A DNA stretch of 64,000 nucleotides from Ilex aquifolium (taxonomy: Eukaryota > Streptophyta > Magnoliopsida > Aquifoliales > Aquifoliaceae). The notes beneath the pieces are model-generated. The model saw only the letters and a program-made list of their open reading frames with translations. It made no database searches and was not told the DNA's origin. The first letter of the stretch is position 1. Each line of letters begins with the position of its first letter. The stretch lies in NCBI GenBank assembly GCA_951799425.1, contig OX637404.1, forward strand, positions 21,679,545-21,743,544, written 5' to 3'. A program made the position numbers and the translations under genes. Positions 19,896 through 31,638 of this stretch are shown in pieces.

Positions 19896-22800
19896 CTTTA
19901 TTCCCATTGCGTCGGACCTCGGTCACTTCGAAGAAACGAAAACTCCTCGCTATGCTGCCAATATCATGTAAGATGGCTTCAAGAGGATCAAAATCACTAT
20001 CATCATTTCTTATTGAATTCATAACACTTATCGAATCCCCTTCCAAAATGACTTCTACTAGTTCTTGCTGCCTTGCAAATTGTATCGCTATCTTTGCCGC
20101 CATAGTTTCTGCTTTACGAATATCACAACTCATCACAATCCTTTTGGACAATGCCCCTACAAAGTAGCCCCTATCATCTCGTATGACTACCCCCACACCT
20201 AAAACATTCTGCTCTGCATATACAGCGGCATCAAAATTAACTTTGAATGTACCTGCCCTTGGAGGATGCCACCTATCGTCAGGAATTTGCTCGGCAAGAG
20301 ACCCAGCAACTGCCTCCCTATATTGACTGCAATATTCAGCAGCCTTTATTTGCACTTCGATGGGATCTTCAACCAAATTTTCAAAAATTCTCATGTTCCT
20401 GTTTCTCCACACAAACCAACAATGAATAAGAAACAAAGAGAACTCATCAGTTGTAAGGGAATGGTGGACTTCACGCAACCACTGCCCAGGGACAGGGAGC
20501 GTAATTTGGCTTACTGCCTTTAAAGGACTGCAGCTCCAAACTGCCTTGGCCCAAGTACAGTCCCTTAGACAATGTAACAAGGACTCATCTTCGTCTTGAC
20601 ACACTGCACACTTCCCGTTCACCTCAATTCTCCTTTTCCGAAGATTGTCCCCTGTTGGAAGCGCATTGGAGCAGACCCGCCAAGCAAAAATCTTAATTTT
20701 ATTTGGAAGTCTCTGATTCCAAATAAAATTCCAATTCAACTGTCCAGCGCTAGAAGAGGGAGCTGAATTGGTTGGGCCTGCACAAAGTAGCTTTTGATCC
20801 ATAATGATATGATACGCGCTCCGTACCGAGAACCTTCCATTTGAGTTATAGTGCCAGATCTGTCTATCCTCAATTGGAATTCTGCTCAGTGGAATGCTTT
20901 TAATCACTAACGCCTCATGAGGCAAGAAAATTTCATCCACCAGCTGATTATTCCAACTCCGCGTTTGCGCATTAATAAGTTCCTCAACCTTGGTCAAAAT
21001 GTGAGAATCCCTTCTAGGAGAGACTGGCTTAAAACTTACAGGGGTGGGTATCCATCTATCCGACCATATATTAACTTTGGATCCATCACCTATTCGCCAT
21101 CTCGATCCTGCCTCCACAACTTTTCTAGCTCCTAAAATGCTTCTCCATGTATAAGAAGGTCTATGCCCAATCTCCGCCTCCATGAAAGATGTCAAAGGGA
21201 AGTACCTTGCCTTGAACACATGATGAATAAGTGAATTAGCCTGTAAATTTATTCTCCAAGCCTGTTTTGCTAACATCGCCAAATTAAACGCCTTAAGATC
21301 TCTAAAACCCATCCCACCCTTCTCTTTTCTTGTACACATCTTCCTCCAATTAGCCCAATGTATTTTCCTCTCCCCTTGTCTTTGACCCCACCAAAATCTG
21401 GCCGCTAGTGTCTCTAATTCCTCACAAAAGTTATCCGAAAATTTAAAACAACCCATAGCATAAGTAGGAATGGATTGCACCACCGCCTTAATCAAAACCT
21501 CCTTCCCTGCTCTAGATAAAAGTTGTTCACTCCACCCTTGCATTTTTTTCCACACCCTTTCCTTTAAATTGCTGAAGACTTCTCTTTTTGATTTACCCAC
21601 CACGGTAGGAAGACCCAAGTATTTCTCGTGTTGATGGACCCGTTCTACCCCCAAAATTTGCTGAACTTGGCTGGCCTGTACCTCCAAAGAGTTGCTGCTA
21701 AAAACCACTGCTGATTTTTCCATGTTGATCTTTTGCCCTGATGCAGCTTCATACACCCCAAGAATTGACCTAACAGCTCCAGCCTCGTCCTGTGTTGCAT
21801 TAAAGAACAATAAGTTGTCATCGGCAAACAGGAAATGTGAGATTCGTGGTCCACTCCTCCCCACCGAAACTCCTGTGATTGAACCATTCAGCTCTGCATT
21901 GCGTAGAAGTGCTGTTAAACCTTCTACACATATCAGAAACAAAAAAGGTGACAAAGGGTCTCCTTGACGAAGGCTCCTTTCTGGATGGAAATAGCCCATT
22001 TGATCATTGTTCAGTAAAATAGAATACGAAACAGTCGTAACACATAACATCACCAACTTAACCCATTTTTTATCAAAGCCCAAAGTAATCATCATTTTTT
22101 CCAAGAACACCCATTCCACCCTATCGTAAGCTTTGTTCATATCCAATTTAAGAGAAGTATGCCCCGTTTTACCCCAATTCTTACACTTCAAGAAATGATT
22201 AATTTCAAAAGCAATTAATACATTGTCGGTGATCAACCTCCCAGGAAGAAAGGCACTTTGAAACTCAGATATGACCGAGGGGAGAATATACTTTAAACGA
22301 TTAGCTAACACTTTTGAAATGATTTTATAAATAACATTACACAAGTTGATTGGACGAAACTCATGCATAGACTCCGCATTTTCGCATGTAGGAATGAGAA
22401 CAATATGAGTAAAGTTGAACTCGACAGGGAATTGACCACCATTGAGGAAACTCAAGACACAATTTGACATCCGACCCGACAATATGCCAAAATTTTTGGA
22501 AAAATAAAGGAGACATGCCATCTGGATCGAGGGATTTATTTGGACACATCTGGGATAAATAAATACCTCATCAATACGAAAGGTCTGCAGCAGCATTGAA
22601 TTCATTTCTTCCGACACCTTGTGGTCCACCTTGCTTAAAACAGCCTCTAACTCTTTGGTTTGTGGTCTACTTGACGTAAACAGATTGTGAAAATACCCAA
22701 CAACCACTTGTTCCATTTCTTCCGAGTTTTCACACCAGCCCCCTTCACCCTTCCTAAGCTTAACAATTGTGTTTCTCCTCCGCCGTTGAGATGCCCAAGC

Positions 22801-23890
22801 ATGGAAAAAAGCAGTATTCTTATCCCCCTCCTTCATCCAATGGACTTTCGACCTTTTACGCCAGTAAGTCTCCTCCATATCAAGTAAATTATTCAATTCT
22901 GTAGCCACAATTCGAGCTTGTTGTCTTGAGTTCTCTGTTATACCGCCTTCCTTTAGACTTGCCAACTTACCCTTCATAGCTTCTATCTTGTTTGGAATAT
23001 GACCCACGTTCACCTGTTTCCACTTAAGTAGCTCCACTCTGCACTTTTGTATTTTCTTTGTGAACCCCTGAGAAATGCTCACCAAAATTCCACGCATCCT
23101 CAATAACCTCCTCACATCCCTCTCTCTTCACCCATGCTGCTTCGAATCAGAATAATCTTTTCTTTGGACGCCATACCTGAGTCGGCAACCCCATATTACT
23201 ATCAAGAAAAATTTTATAGTGATCTGACTCCTTCGAAAATTTATGACAAACTCTTGAATTGGGGAATCTCATCACCCAAGCCATATTTGCACACACCCTG
23301 TCAAGTCTCTCCCACACTGTGTTAGGTTCGTTCCAGTTGTTGCACCAAGTAAAAGGGAATCCTTCATACCCCAAATCTATCAGTGCACTATCGTCAAGAG
23401 CTTGCCGAAAATTTCTCATTTGCCATTCTGCCCTTCTTCCCCTCCCCTTCTTTTCGGTTTGTGAAACTATTTCGTTGAAATCCCCGGCACATACCCAAGG
23501 CAAATTACTGCTCCTTTTTAGCCGATCTAGCAATGCCCAAGTATCTCCACACTTCGATAGCTCCGGTTCCCCGTAGATTCCCGTCATCCTCCATGGTCCA
23601 AGTTCTCCACTCTCATGAACCACAACATCAATATGGCCTCGAGAGTAACTCTGTAACACAACATTTAACCCCTTCTGCCAAAACAACGCTAGACCCCCAG
23701 AATTTCCTTGAGACTCTACCGCCACACCACTCAATCCAAAACTCATTTTCAAAAAATCAATTTTCCTAGAATTACACTTAGTCTCCGACAAGAAGACGAA
23801 ATCGGGCTGCTCTTTCTTCACGAAATCGTGCAGATCTTGAACTGTCTGAGGATGCCCTAGTCCCCGACAGTTCCAGCTTAGGAGTTTCAT
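19896..23890 (-). pseudogene. LINE B ORF2: endonuclease, RT, zinc finger, RNase H
   Basis: ORF2 starts at 23890 (MKLLSWNCRGLG). The endonuclease (23890-23147) shows DFNEIVSQ, FTWCNN, ERLDRV and ESDH. A TGA after RPKKRLF (near 23147), where the next residue should be Arg (CGA to TGA), and one frameshift near 23080 separate it from a long frame (23115 to about 19896). That frame has RT motifs (KLDMNKAYDRVEW, SLRQGDPLSPFLF, FADD near 21830), the thumb region, a zf-RVT finger (CAVCQDEDESLLHCLRDC) and RNase H with DAA, KAE and EGDS, so its three visible acidic residues are kept. The product would copy LINE RNA at a nicked target. It is the best preserved coding stretch in the window, but it is not intact. 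Confidence 0.9.
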
Positions 23891-24119
23891 GGCGATCGGT
23901 GGGACTGGATCCCAGTTCCCACCGTTACCTCTTCCATTTCTATCGGAATTAAATCACTTTGGACAGGACTTACCCTAGCTTTTTTCTTTGCATTCCGTCC
24001 CGAATTTGACGCCAGGGCCTCCTTGCCTTCACCAGACTTTCGTTTGCCATTGGAATCCACCTGGGACTTAGTACGACCCATAGGTGTAGAACCCTTCTCC
24101 CTTCTTCTCCACTTCTTCG
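23887..24119 (-). pseudogene. LINE B ORF1, 3' end only
   Basis: The last 77 or so codons of ORF1, rich in Lys, Arg, Ser and Glu (GKRKSGEGKEALASNSGRNAKKKAR), ending QSHRSP. The stop overlaps the ORF2 start as ATGA (23887-23890). Such basic tails fit an RNA-binding ORF1 protein. The 5' part was never copied in, because the element is truncated at 24119. Confidence 0.75.
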
Positions 24120-24673
24120 TGATCAATCCTCTCTTTGATTGTGTAGGAATGTAGACTGCCATTACACCAAGTGAATTGATTGCCATAGTAACCCAAATCT
24201 ACCAACTGGCATTCATCAATAACGTTTATGTACTCATGGATTTGCCACACAGGTCGTGTTCCACCACCCAAATTCTCCTCATTCGAAACAATCTCGTTGA
24301 AATCACCTCCACAAACCCATGGTAAATTATCATGACTATGTAACTTGGATGGCAAATCCCAAGGTTTTCTCCGTTTAATCGCGTCTGGGTGTCTATAAAA
24401 CCTAACAAATCTCCACTGATGGTTACTTCCCTCTTCAATGACGGACACAATCTGAAAATTGGAATAGCTTTTAATACTAACCTGAAAGCCTCTTTTCCAC
24501 AGTAAGGCTAACCCACCAGACCTACCATGAGCATCCACAATTTGACCTTGAGTAAGACCAATGTTTTGTTTGATCCATTCGAACTCTCTTGCACATAACC
24601 TAGTTTCCATTAGGAATACTAGGTTGGGATCTTCCTTCTTCACTAAATCATGGAGAGCTCAAACTATCCGGAG
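24120..24673 (-). pseudogene. LINE A piece 4: endonuclease
   Basis: The minus-strand frame ALHDLVKKEDPNLVFLMETR through GGLALLWKRG, WVCGGDFNEIVSN, VDLGYYGNQFTWCN and TIKERIDH. This is the APE-type endonuclease of a plant L1, with the ET, DFNE and FTW motifs. It is cut on the left by LINE B at the RID codons, and on the right by Copia-1, which left the 5-bp duplication cggag (24669-24673). Confidence 0.85.
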
Positions 24674-25140
24674 TGTTGGGGTGCAAAGTGTAAACAAAAC
24701 AAACTAAGAAATATAAAGTGTCTATTTACTTAAAAGGAGGGGTGTTTTTGAATTTCTAATGAAGTGTAATGATTAAACTAAAATTTGAGTCTATAACTCT
24801 TCTCACACTGCTCCCTGCTGGTTCTCTGTCTTCCACTCAATGCTTTCATATTCTCTCTCATTCTCATTACATGAGATGATAAAATCTATGCCTTTACATA
24901 GGCAAATTACCTCCACAAGTTAACCACCATAGTGAGCTATCACCTAGTAGGCAATTCTTCCTTATGAAGCAAAACAATGTATCCAGACTTTTTCTCTCAA
25001 CCCAACTAACTCTATAAGCTTCAAGAAGTTTCCAGCCACCTAGCTCCAGTAGTCGTGAAGGACTTCAACACAGAATACTTCTATAACATTCTAGAAATTA
25101 ACTAACCGACATAATAAAATTACAAATTATATTTTTAACA
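24674..25140 (-). repeat. Copia-1 3' LTR
   Basis: A 467-bp LTR beginning tgttggggtgc and ending tttttaaca in plus-strand reading. It aligns with the right copy at 29232 onwards over its whole length once the CACTA element is set aside. Confidence 0.9.
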
Positions 25141-25147
25141 CACCCTC

Positions 25148-28100
25148 TTAATTTGTAATTTTCATACTCTGTTGAAATTGATAAAATTTCTCCGATGGTA
25201 CGACTTTATTAAAAATATCTGCTAGCTGCTCCTTAGTGTTGACGAAGTCAAGTTGCAATTCTTCTTTCTGAACCAAGTCTCTGATAAAATGATGTCTCAG
25301 CTCGATATGCTTTGTCCGACTATGAAATACTGGATTTTTGCTCATTGCAATTGCTAACATATTATCACAATAAATTGTAGTGGGCGCTTTATCTTTACTC
25401 TGCTTCAGCTGATGATAATGCAATAGTCTTCTATTTTTTAGAACTCCAAGAAATGATATTTGAACCCATGCAAAATACATAACCTAACGTGCTTTTGCGA
25501 TCATCGAGTGAACCTGTCCAATCATTGTCAGTGTAACCGATAAGTTTTCTTTCCTTTTCTTTGACATATCTAATGCCGAGTTTTTGGTGCCTTGAAGATA
25601 TCGTAGGATTAGATTTGCAACTATATAGTGTAGCTTGCTTGGATCATACATAAATCAAAAAATAAGATTGACCGAATAAATAATATCTGGTCTGGTGTTG
25701 GTGAGATAAATGAGTGAACCCACCAATCTTCGATACATAGTAGCATCAACTTGCTCCGATTCATCATTTTGTTGTAGCTTTTCATTCAAGGCAATTGGAG
25801 TAGAGACTGGCTTGCAGTTGGACATATTGAATCTTTTCAGCAAATCTTCAAGATATTTTTCTTGAGAGATAAATATTTCACATTTGCTTTGTCTCACTTG
25901 AATGCCGAGAAAATATCTCATAAGACCCAGATCAGTCATTTCATACTCCTTCATCATTGCTGCTTTGAATTCTTCAACCATTGCTGAGTTGGTGCCGGTG
26001 TAGATTAAGTCATCAACATATAAGCTGACAATAAGAAATTTTGAGTACCTTCTTTCTTGACATATAAGGATGGCTCACTTTGGCTCCTTTGAATTCCATT
26101 TTGCTGAAAATATTTATCGATCTTGCTATTCCATGCTCGAGGTGCTTGCTTTAACCCATATAATACTTTTCAAAGTTGATAAATTTTCTCTTCATTTCCC
26201 TTGATTAGATAGCCTTGAGGTTGCTCTACATATACTTCCTCTTAAAGTTCGCCATTTAAGAAAGGTTGATTTGACATCCAGCTAATATACTAATAACTTG
26301 CGCTGCTAATGCTAGAACTATCTTGATTGTCTCCATCCGAGTAACAGTGAAAATGTTTCGTTGAAATCGACCCCTGGCTGTTGTGAATAACCTTTTGCAA
26401 CTAGTCGAGCTTTGTGTTTTTAAATATAACCATCTTCCTTGTACTTGGCCCTACAAACCCATTTGAGTCCGATTGCTTCTTTTTCTTTAGGCAAGTTAAC
26501 AAGATCACAAGTGTGATTCTTTTCAATACTTGCAATTTCTTCATCCATAGCTTTTGTCCATATCTCCTCTTTTGATGCTTCTTCGAAATTATGAGGCTCG
26601 CAGGCAAAAAATGAAACATCACAGGATTGATATATATCCACCAATGAACGTACATTTCTTGGTGGTGTTTCAGAATCAAATAAATGTGGTGATGTACCTC
26701 CAGATGATTCTCTACTTGAACTTGGGCTTTGACTAGTGCTTGGAATAGATTGAGAGCTTTGACTTGGGCTTGAGTCTGGACTCCTTTGTGAACTTGTAGA
26801 TTCTTGGACTCTTGCAGGCTCAATAAATTGAAATTCTCCAGAATCATGGACTAGATTGTCCTTCCATTGCCATGCTGTCATCTCATCAAATATGACATCC
26901 CGAGAAATCACCAACTTATTTTTATCTGGGTTGTATAGACGATATCCTTTAGACTCGCTGCTATAACCTATGAATATATACTTCTTGCCTTTTTCATCGA
27001 ACTTTTCCCTTTTATGTGAAGGGATTAAGGCATATGCAATACATCCAAATACTTTGAGAAGATCCACCTTTGGCTTTTGCTGAAACCACACCTGATAAAG
27101 TGTCTTGTTTAGAATCGTCTTTGTAGGAGATAGATTGAGAATATAGACAACTGTGTTGACTGCCTCAGCCCATAAATTATTGGGAAGTCCTTTGCCTTTA
27201 AGTATGCTTCGTACCATTTCCAAGATGGTGCGATTTTTCCTTTCTGCCACACCGTTTTGCTGAGGTGATTGTTGGACTGTAAGTTGCCTTCTGATTCCTT
27301 TCTCCTTGCAATAATTCATGAATGGAGTATAGAGGAATTCTCCACCATGGTCTGTCCTGTGTGCCTTTAATTTTCTGCCACTTTGTCTTTCTGCCATAGC
27401 TTTGAAATCAAGAAATTTGGAGAAAGCCTCTGACTTCTGCCCGAGAAAATAAATCCACATCATGCGAGTATAATCATCAACAAATTGAAGAAAATATCTT
27501 TTGCCGCCAACTGATAGTGTTCTGCTTGGCCCCCCAGATATTAGCATGTACTAACTCCAGTGGTGCTTTAACTCGCCAAAAAATCTTTGGAAATGGTAAT
27601 CGATGCATCTTCCCATAAATACATCATTCGCATACTTTATCAATTCTATCAATACATAGTAGGCCATGTACCATACCTTTTTCTTTCAGCAGTCTTAGGC
27701 CTCTATAATTTAGATGCCCATATCTCAAATGCCATAAATAGGAATCATTGATTTTTTCAGTTTGAAGTGCAAGATTTTCATCAAGTGGCATAACAAGAGA
27801 AAAAACTTTATTTGGGGTCATTTGAACCTTTGCCACCATTTGATTATTCTTTTTGTCAGAAATAATGCAGCCACCATTATCAAAGTTAACTGCATATCAT
27901 TTCTAAAGCAGTTGCCCAACACTCAATAAATTCTGAGTCAGTCTAGGAACATAAAGAACATCAGCAACAAATTTCCTATTACCTCCTTTTGTGTAGACTG
28001 CAATAACTCCTTTGCCTTCGACGTTTTGCAGCTTTCCATCTCCAAGCTTTACTTGAGACGAAACTTTTTCATCCAGCTCTATAAACATCTTTTGGTTCCC

Positions 28101-29160
28101 AGTCATATGATTGCTGCATCCGCTATCCAAATACCATGTATTTTTTTACTCTTGTTGAATATTCATACAAGAGAGCATGGTATCTCCTTCCTTTGCTTCT
28201 GAATAATTTGTCTTGTTACGGTTGAACCAGCAATCTCGTTGAGGATGATTTGATACTTTGTAGTTCTTACATCTGAATCTGCAATCTTTGGTGGTATGGT
28301 TGAATCTTTTGCAAATAATACATTGAGAATCAGACTTACCATCAGAATTCCTTTGATTGGTGTAGCCTCTTCCTCTGCCCCGGGCTTGAAATGAATTTTT
28401 TCTTCCACGACCTCTTCCATAATGGCCTGCTTTTTTAAATTTGCCCATTCCTTGATTTTCTTGCTCCATTTTGGAATTGCTTGATTCTGCAATATTGACT
28501 TTGGACTGGAATGCTTGTTCCAAAGACTAATTTGTGAATCTGCTCATCCTTTTCTCGTGTGATTCCAAAGAACTCATCAATTCATGTCGAGTCAATTTTG
28601 ACAAATCCTTGGCTTCCTCGATTACTGCAACGATATGCTCGAATCTTGTAGGTAGACTTCGTAGGACTTTTTCAACAATCTTCTTATCTGAAAGGTATCT
28701 CCATAACTTTTGATTTGATTGACAATTCCAGCAACTCGGGAAAAGAATTGTTGTATTGATTCATGTTCCTTCATTACTAGATTATCAAAATCTCGCCATA
28801 AAGTTTGGAGTTTGATAGAGATTACCTTATCAAATCCTTAATACTCGATCTTCAATATCTCTCAGGCTTCCTTTGATGTTTTTGCACCCAGTATTCTTGG
28901 AAAAATAGTTTTGCTAACTCCTCGTTGAATATTAAGAAGTGATGCTGCATCTTTATTTTTGTTCTCCTTGTATTTCTTTTGATCTGCATCTTGCCATGTT
29001 TCAAATTCTTTGTCATTTGCTGGCGCTGTGAATCCAGCTTCGACTATATCCCACAAATCTTGTGAAATAAATAAGGTCTTCAATTGGATGCTCAAATACT
29101 CATAATTCTCACCCTCGAAAATTGGAATAAGGGCTTGCGCATAATTGAACGTGGAAGTGT
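25148..29160 (-). pseudogene. Copia-1 gag-pol region (broken)
   Basis: Parts on the minus strand: gag about 29160-28146, with a CCHC knuckle (CIICKRFNHTTKDC) near 28310; protease at 28130-27903 (MDSGCSNHMTG); integrase 27839-26400 (HLRYGHLNYRGL zinc-binding region, then FVDDYTRMMW, HRTDHGGEF and QNGVAERKNRT); RT about 26400-25655 (KYLEDLLKRF, MYRRLVGSLIYL, TRPDI); RNase H 25480-25148 (YCDNMLAIAMSKNP, RTKHIELRHHF, NTKEQLADIF). The order is typical of Ty1/copia. About ten breaks; treated as a fossil. Confidence 0.9.
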
Positions 29161-29652
29161 TAGTTTACATTGTAGATATTTATTTGGAAAGACTTTGAGG
29201 GGATTTAGAACCTTGGCTCTGATACCACAATTGTTGGGATGCAAAGTATAAACAATCAAACTAAGAAATATAAAGTGTCTATTTACTTAAAAGAAGGGGT
29301 GTTTTTGAATTTCTAATGAAGTGTAATGATTACACTAAAATTTGAGTCTATTTACTTAAGAAATATAAAGTGTCTATTTACTCTTCTCACACTACTCTCT
29401 GTTGGTTCTCTCTTTTCCACTCAATGCTTTTTTTTTTGTCATATTCTCTCTCATTCTCATTACACGAGATGATAAAATCTATGCCTTTATATAGGTAAAT
29501 TACCGCCACAAGTTAACCGCTACAGTGAGCTGTCAGCTAATAGGCAATTCTTCCTTGGGAAGCAAAATTATGTATCTGGACTTTTTTTTCTCAACCCAGC
29601 TAACTTTATAAGCTTCAAGAATTTCCAGCCACCTAGCTCCAGCTGCTATTTC

Positions 29653-31191
29653 CACTACAAGAAAAAGGAGTTTTTACGGCGGTAAAGTGTTGTCATAAAA
29701 GATCTATTTGCCGTCACAAATACTTTTTGTGGCGGCATTGTCTCGCCATAATAAGTGTGGTCTCAAAAGGTTTTTACGGCAGCAACAGTCTGTCTCAAAT
29801 AGTATTTACGGCAATAAGACACTGTCGTAAATAAGTTGTCACAAAAAATCCGACATTTTTGTTTTTATCATGGCAGCAAAAGTGCTGCCTCAAATACCAT
29901 ATTTGGCTGTCGTAAAAAATAGAAGATATATTTATGACGGCAACGATACCCGCCACAAAAAAAAAAAAATTTATTTTTAATTATTATGGACCGTTGGTAA
30001 CCAATGTTATATACCCTGTGCATATATGCACTACATACAACTTTTTTTTTTTTTTGGTGGGGGAGGGAGGAAGGGGGCTTGAACCCTTGACCTCAAGAAG
30101 GCATAACTTTTCACAATATAAGGAATACCATTAAACCAATGACCCATTGATATTCATACAACTATCCAATTTAATATATAGATAAACACAAAAGTAAATA
30201 TAATCAACATTTCCAAAAACATAGAAATATTTTCATATAAAGAAAAAAACAATCCCACGAGTTAAACAAAATGTAAAATATACACTTTTATAAAATATAA
30301 CGATCTATGAGTAAAAGAAATTAATGCAAAAAGTTGAACATCCTTCCCGAACCATCTACTCTCTCAATGACATCTGAAAAAAATATAAAATTATTGTCAC
30401 TATACTGAAATAATATTTATATACATATATACAATAAAGAACTAAAAGAAGTTAGAATATACATCAACAGAGGGGCACACAATATTTCTCTGAACGACTT
30501 GTCCAATTATGTAAATGGCATATAAACGAGTCATATCGTATACATTTCTTCTAATTGGTTTCGCCAATACCGAATTCGTTTATAATCGTATCGTGACGGG
30601 TCCACTCGTTTACTAAACAGATGGTTTAAGGAAGACTCAAACCCACTAATTTTATGTCGTGTTAACAGGTCGTGTCATATTTTGACACCCCTAATTTTGA
30701 TATAAAAACTTGACTTTGTAGAGTTTAAATTTTTTTTTCTTTGAACTAGAAATTGTCTTTTGATGTTAAACTACGTAATTTTATAAAATATTACTTGTAA
30801 CATGAAAAATAGTTGTTGCCAATATAAATTTTTTTTTAGAGTTTTTCTTTTTTAAACTATAAACTGTTTTTCAATCTAAAACAACATTTTAATGTTTTAT
30901 GAAATATTATATACGACGGAAAAAATAGCTGCCATAAATATAAAAAATTCTTTTGAATTTATAAAATATTATTTGAGGCAGGAAAAATAGCTGTCTCAAA
31001 TACAAAAATATGTTTTGAGTTTATCACACTATTTACGGCAGAAAAAATAACTGCCACAAATATTAACACAAACACGCTTTTTGTGACGGCAAACACAGCT
31101 GCCACAAAAAATTGTCTCAAATACGTCTTTTGTGACGGCGAACACATCCGTCGTAAAAAATTTGTCACAAAAGGCCCTTATTCTTGTAGTG
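29653..31191. mobile_element. Non-autonomous CACTA element
   Basis: Ends CACTACAAGAAAAAGG (29653) and, inverted, CACTACAAGAATAAGGG (31191). The 3-bp duplication ttc lies at 29650-29652 and 31192-31194, as expected for CACTA (En/Spm). Sub-terminal repeats of the type gccgtcacaaa / tttgtggcggc recur at both ends within about 250 bp. The 1.5 kb interior is AT-rich and has no transposase. It would depend on a related autonomous element. Confidence 0.9.
30520..30697. mobile_element. Possible hAT MITE fragment inside the CACTA
   Basis: The stretch ends ttttgacacccctaa, which inverted reads ttaggggtgtcaaaa, a classic hAT terminus. It also has repeated cgtgtc/cgtgt words. I could not find the opposite terminus, so it is either truncated or coincidental. 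Confidence 0.3.
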
Positions 31192-31287
31192 TTCCTTAGT
31201 CGTGAAGGACTTCAACACATAATACTTCTATAACATTCTAGAAATTAACTAACCGACATAATAAAATTACAAATTATATTTTTAACA

Positions 31288-31638
31288 CGGAGGTTCCCAA
31301 GCCCCCGACAGTTCCAGATAATGCCAATCATGGCTGTCGGTGAGATTGAATGTCAGTCTCTTCCGATAATAGTGGTTGATTTTGTGAAGTTCCATCCGTG
31401 ATATTAACTTTTTTCCTAGGACCATTGCTATCGATTCTGACAAGATCAGTGGCCTTTCTCTTTCGCCCAGACAAAATTTCCTTGATTGTCCAATCATCCG
31501 CACGAGGAGATGAGCTAGACGCCCCGATCCCCTTGCATTTTTCCTTTCTGGAAAAACCCTTCTTCTTGGTGATAGAAAGAACCAAATCGGATAAATTCTC
31601 TTTTCCAGCAGATGGGTTTTGGTTATCCACAGAGGGAC
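31288..31638 (-). pseudogene. LINE A piece 5: ORF1 end and ORF2 start
   Basis: ORF1 tail (31630-31328) rich in Lys, Arg and Ser (SRKEKCKGIG, ILSGRKRKATDL), ending QSHRQP. ORF2 begins at 31331 (MIGIIWNCRGLGN) in another frame, overlapping by ATGA. The ORF2 sequence continues in piece 4 on the far side of Copia-1. The right edge is the LTR of the Athila array, with gggac (31634-31638) just outside it. Confidence 0.8.

Larger units (their letters stand above)
18612..24119 (-). mobile_element. LINE B (plant L1-type) inserted in LINE A
   Basis: The 17-bp word tgatcaatcctctcttt lies at 18595-18611 and again at 24120-24136, the long duplication expected from target-primed reverse transcription. The poly(A) is the T-run from 18612. 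A short 3' UTR with AATAAA precedes it on the minus strand. The element holds the end of ORF1, a nearly complete ORF2 and the RNase H tail, and a solo LTR (18758-19895) sits in it. Its 5' end is truncated within ORF1. It must be younger than LINE A. Confidence 0.9.
24674..31287 (-). mobile_element. Copia-1, Ty1/copia element with both LTRs
   Basis: LTR ends TGTT...AACA, flanked by cggag (24669-24673 and 31288-31292). The left LTR is 24674-25140. The right LTR is 29232-31287, enlarged by a CACTA insertion. On the minus strand the primer-binding site TGGTATCAGAGC (29216-29227) is complementary to initiator tRNA-Met, and a purine-rich tract, attaagagggtg (25141-25152), abuts the 3' LTR. Order gag, protease, integrase, RT, RNase H, as in copia. 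The domain sequences resemble the Tnt1/Tork group. The LTRs differ by several percent by eye, suggesting an age of a few million years. The coding region is broken in about ten places. Confidence 0.9.
29232..31287 (-). repeat. Copia-1 5' LTR (interrupted by CACTA)
   Basis: LTR sequence 29232-29652 and 31192-31287, with the CACTA element and its ttc duplication between. It also contains a short internal repeat (aagaaatataaagtgtctatttac occurs twice). It abuts the primer-binding site on its inner side. Confidence 0.85.
14188..31638 (-). mobile_element. LINE A (plant L1-type), in five visible pieces
   Basis: A minus-strand non-LTR retrotransposon. Its 3' poly(A) is the T-run at 14188-14196, preceded by taacgtgggggaat. 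The pieces are 14188-14984 (RNase H), 15548-17456 (RT and connection domain), 18209-18611 (end of endonuclease and linker), 24120-24673 (endonuclease) and 31288-31638 (ORF1 end plus ORF2 start). Interrupting elements each have their own target duplications, so the order of events is clear. ORF1 and ORF2 overlap by ATGA at 31328-31331. The remaining ORF1 beyond 31638 is missing. A second copy of the 14-bp flank word lies at 46373-46386, so the original 5' end may have reached there. All domains carry multiple stops, and the element is old. Confidence 0.85.

Noticed and set aside
19855-23115. A 1,086-codon ORF as a host gene
   Set aside because: RT, zf-RVT and RNase H motifs, a poly(A) and a 17-bp duplication show that it is LINE ORF2; its last codons read into a solo LTR.
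23147-23890. Endonuclease/exonuclease/phosphatase family host enzyme
   Set aside because: The WNCRGLG start and overlap with an ORF1 tail identify it as the LINE B endonuclease.
30035-30140. Possible tRNA-derived SINE (cttgaacccttgacctc resembles a B box)
   Set aside because: Only the B-box-like part is seen; no A box, no defined ends and no tail, so it is left as CACTA interior.
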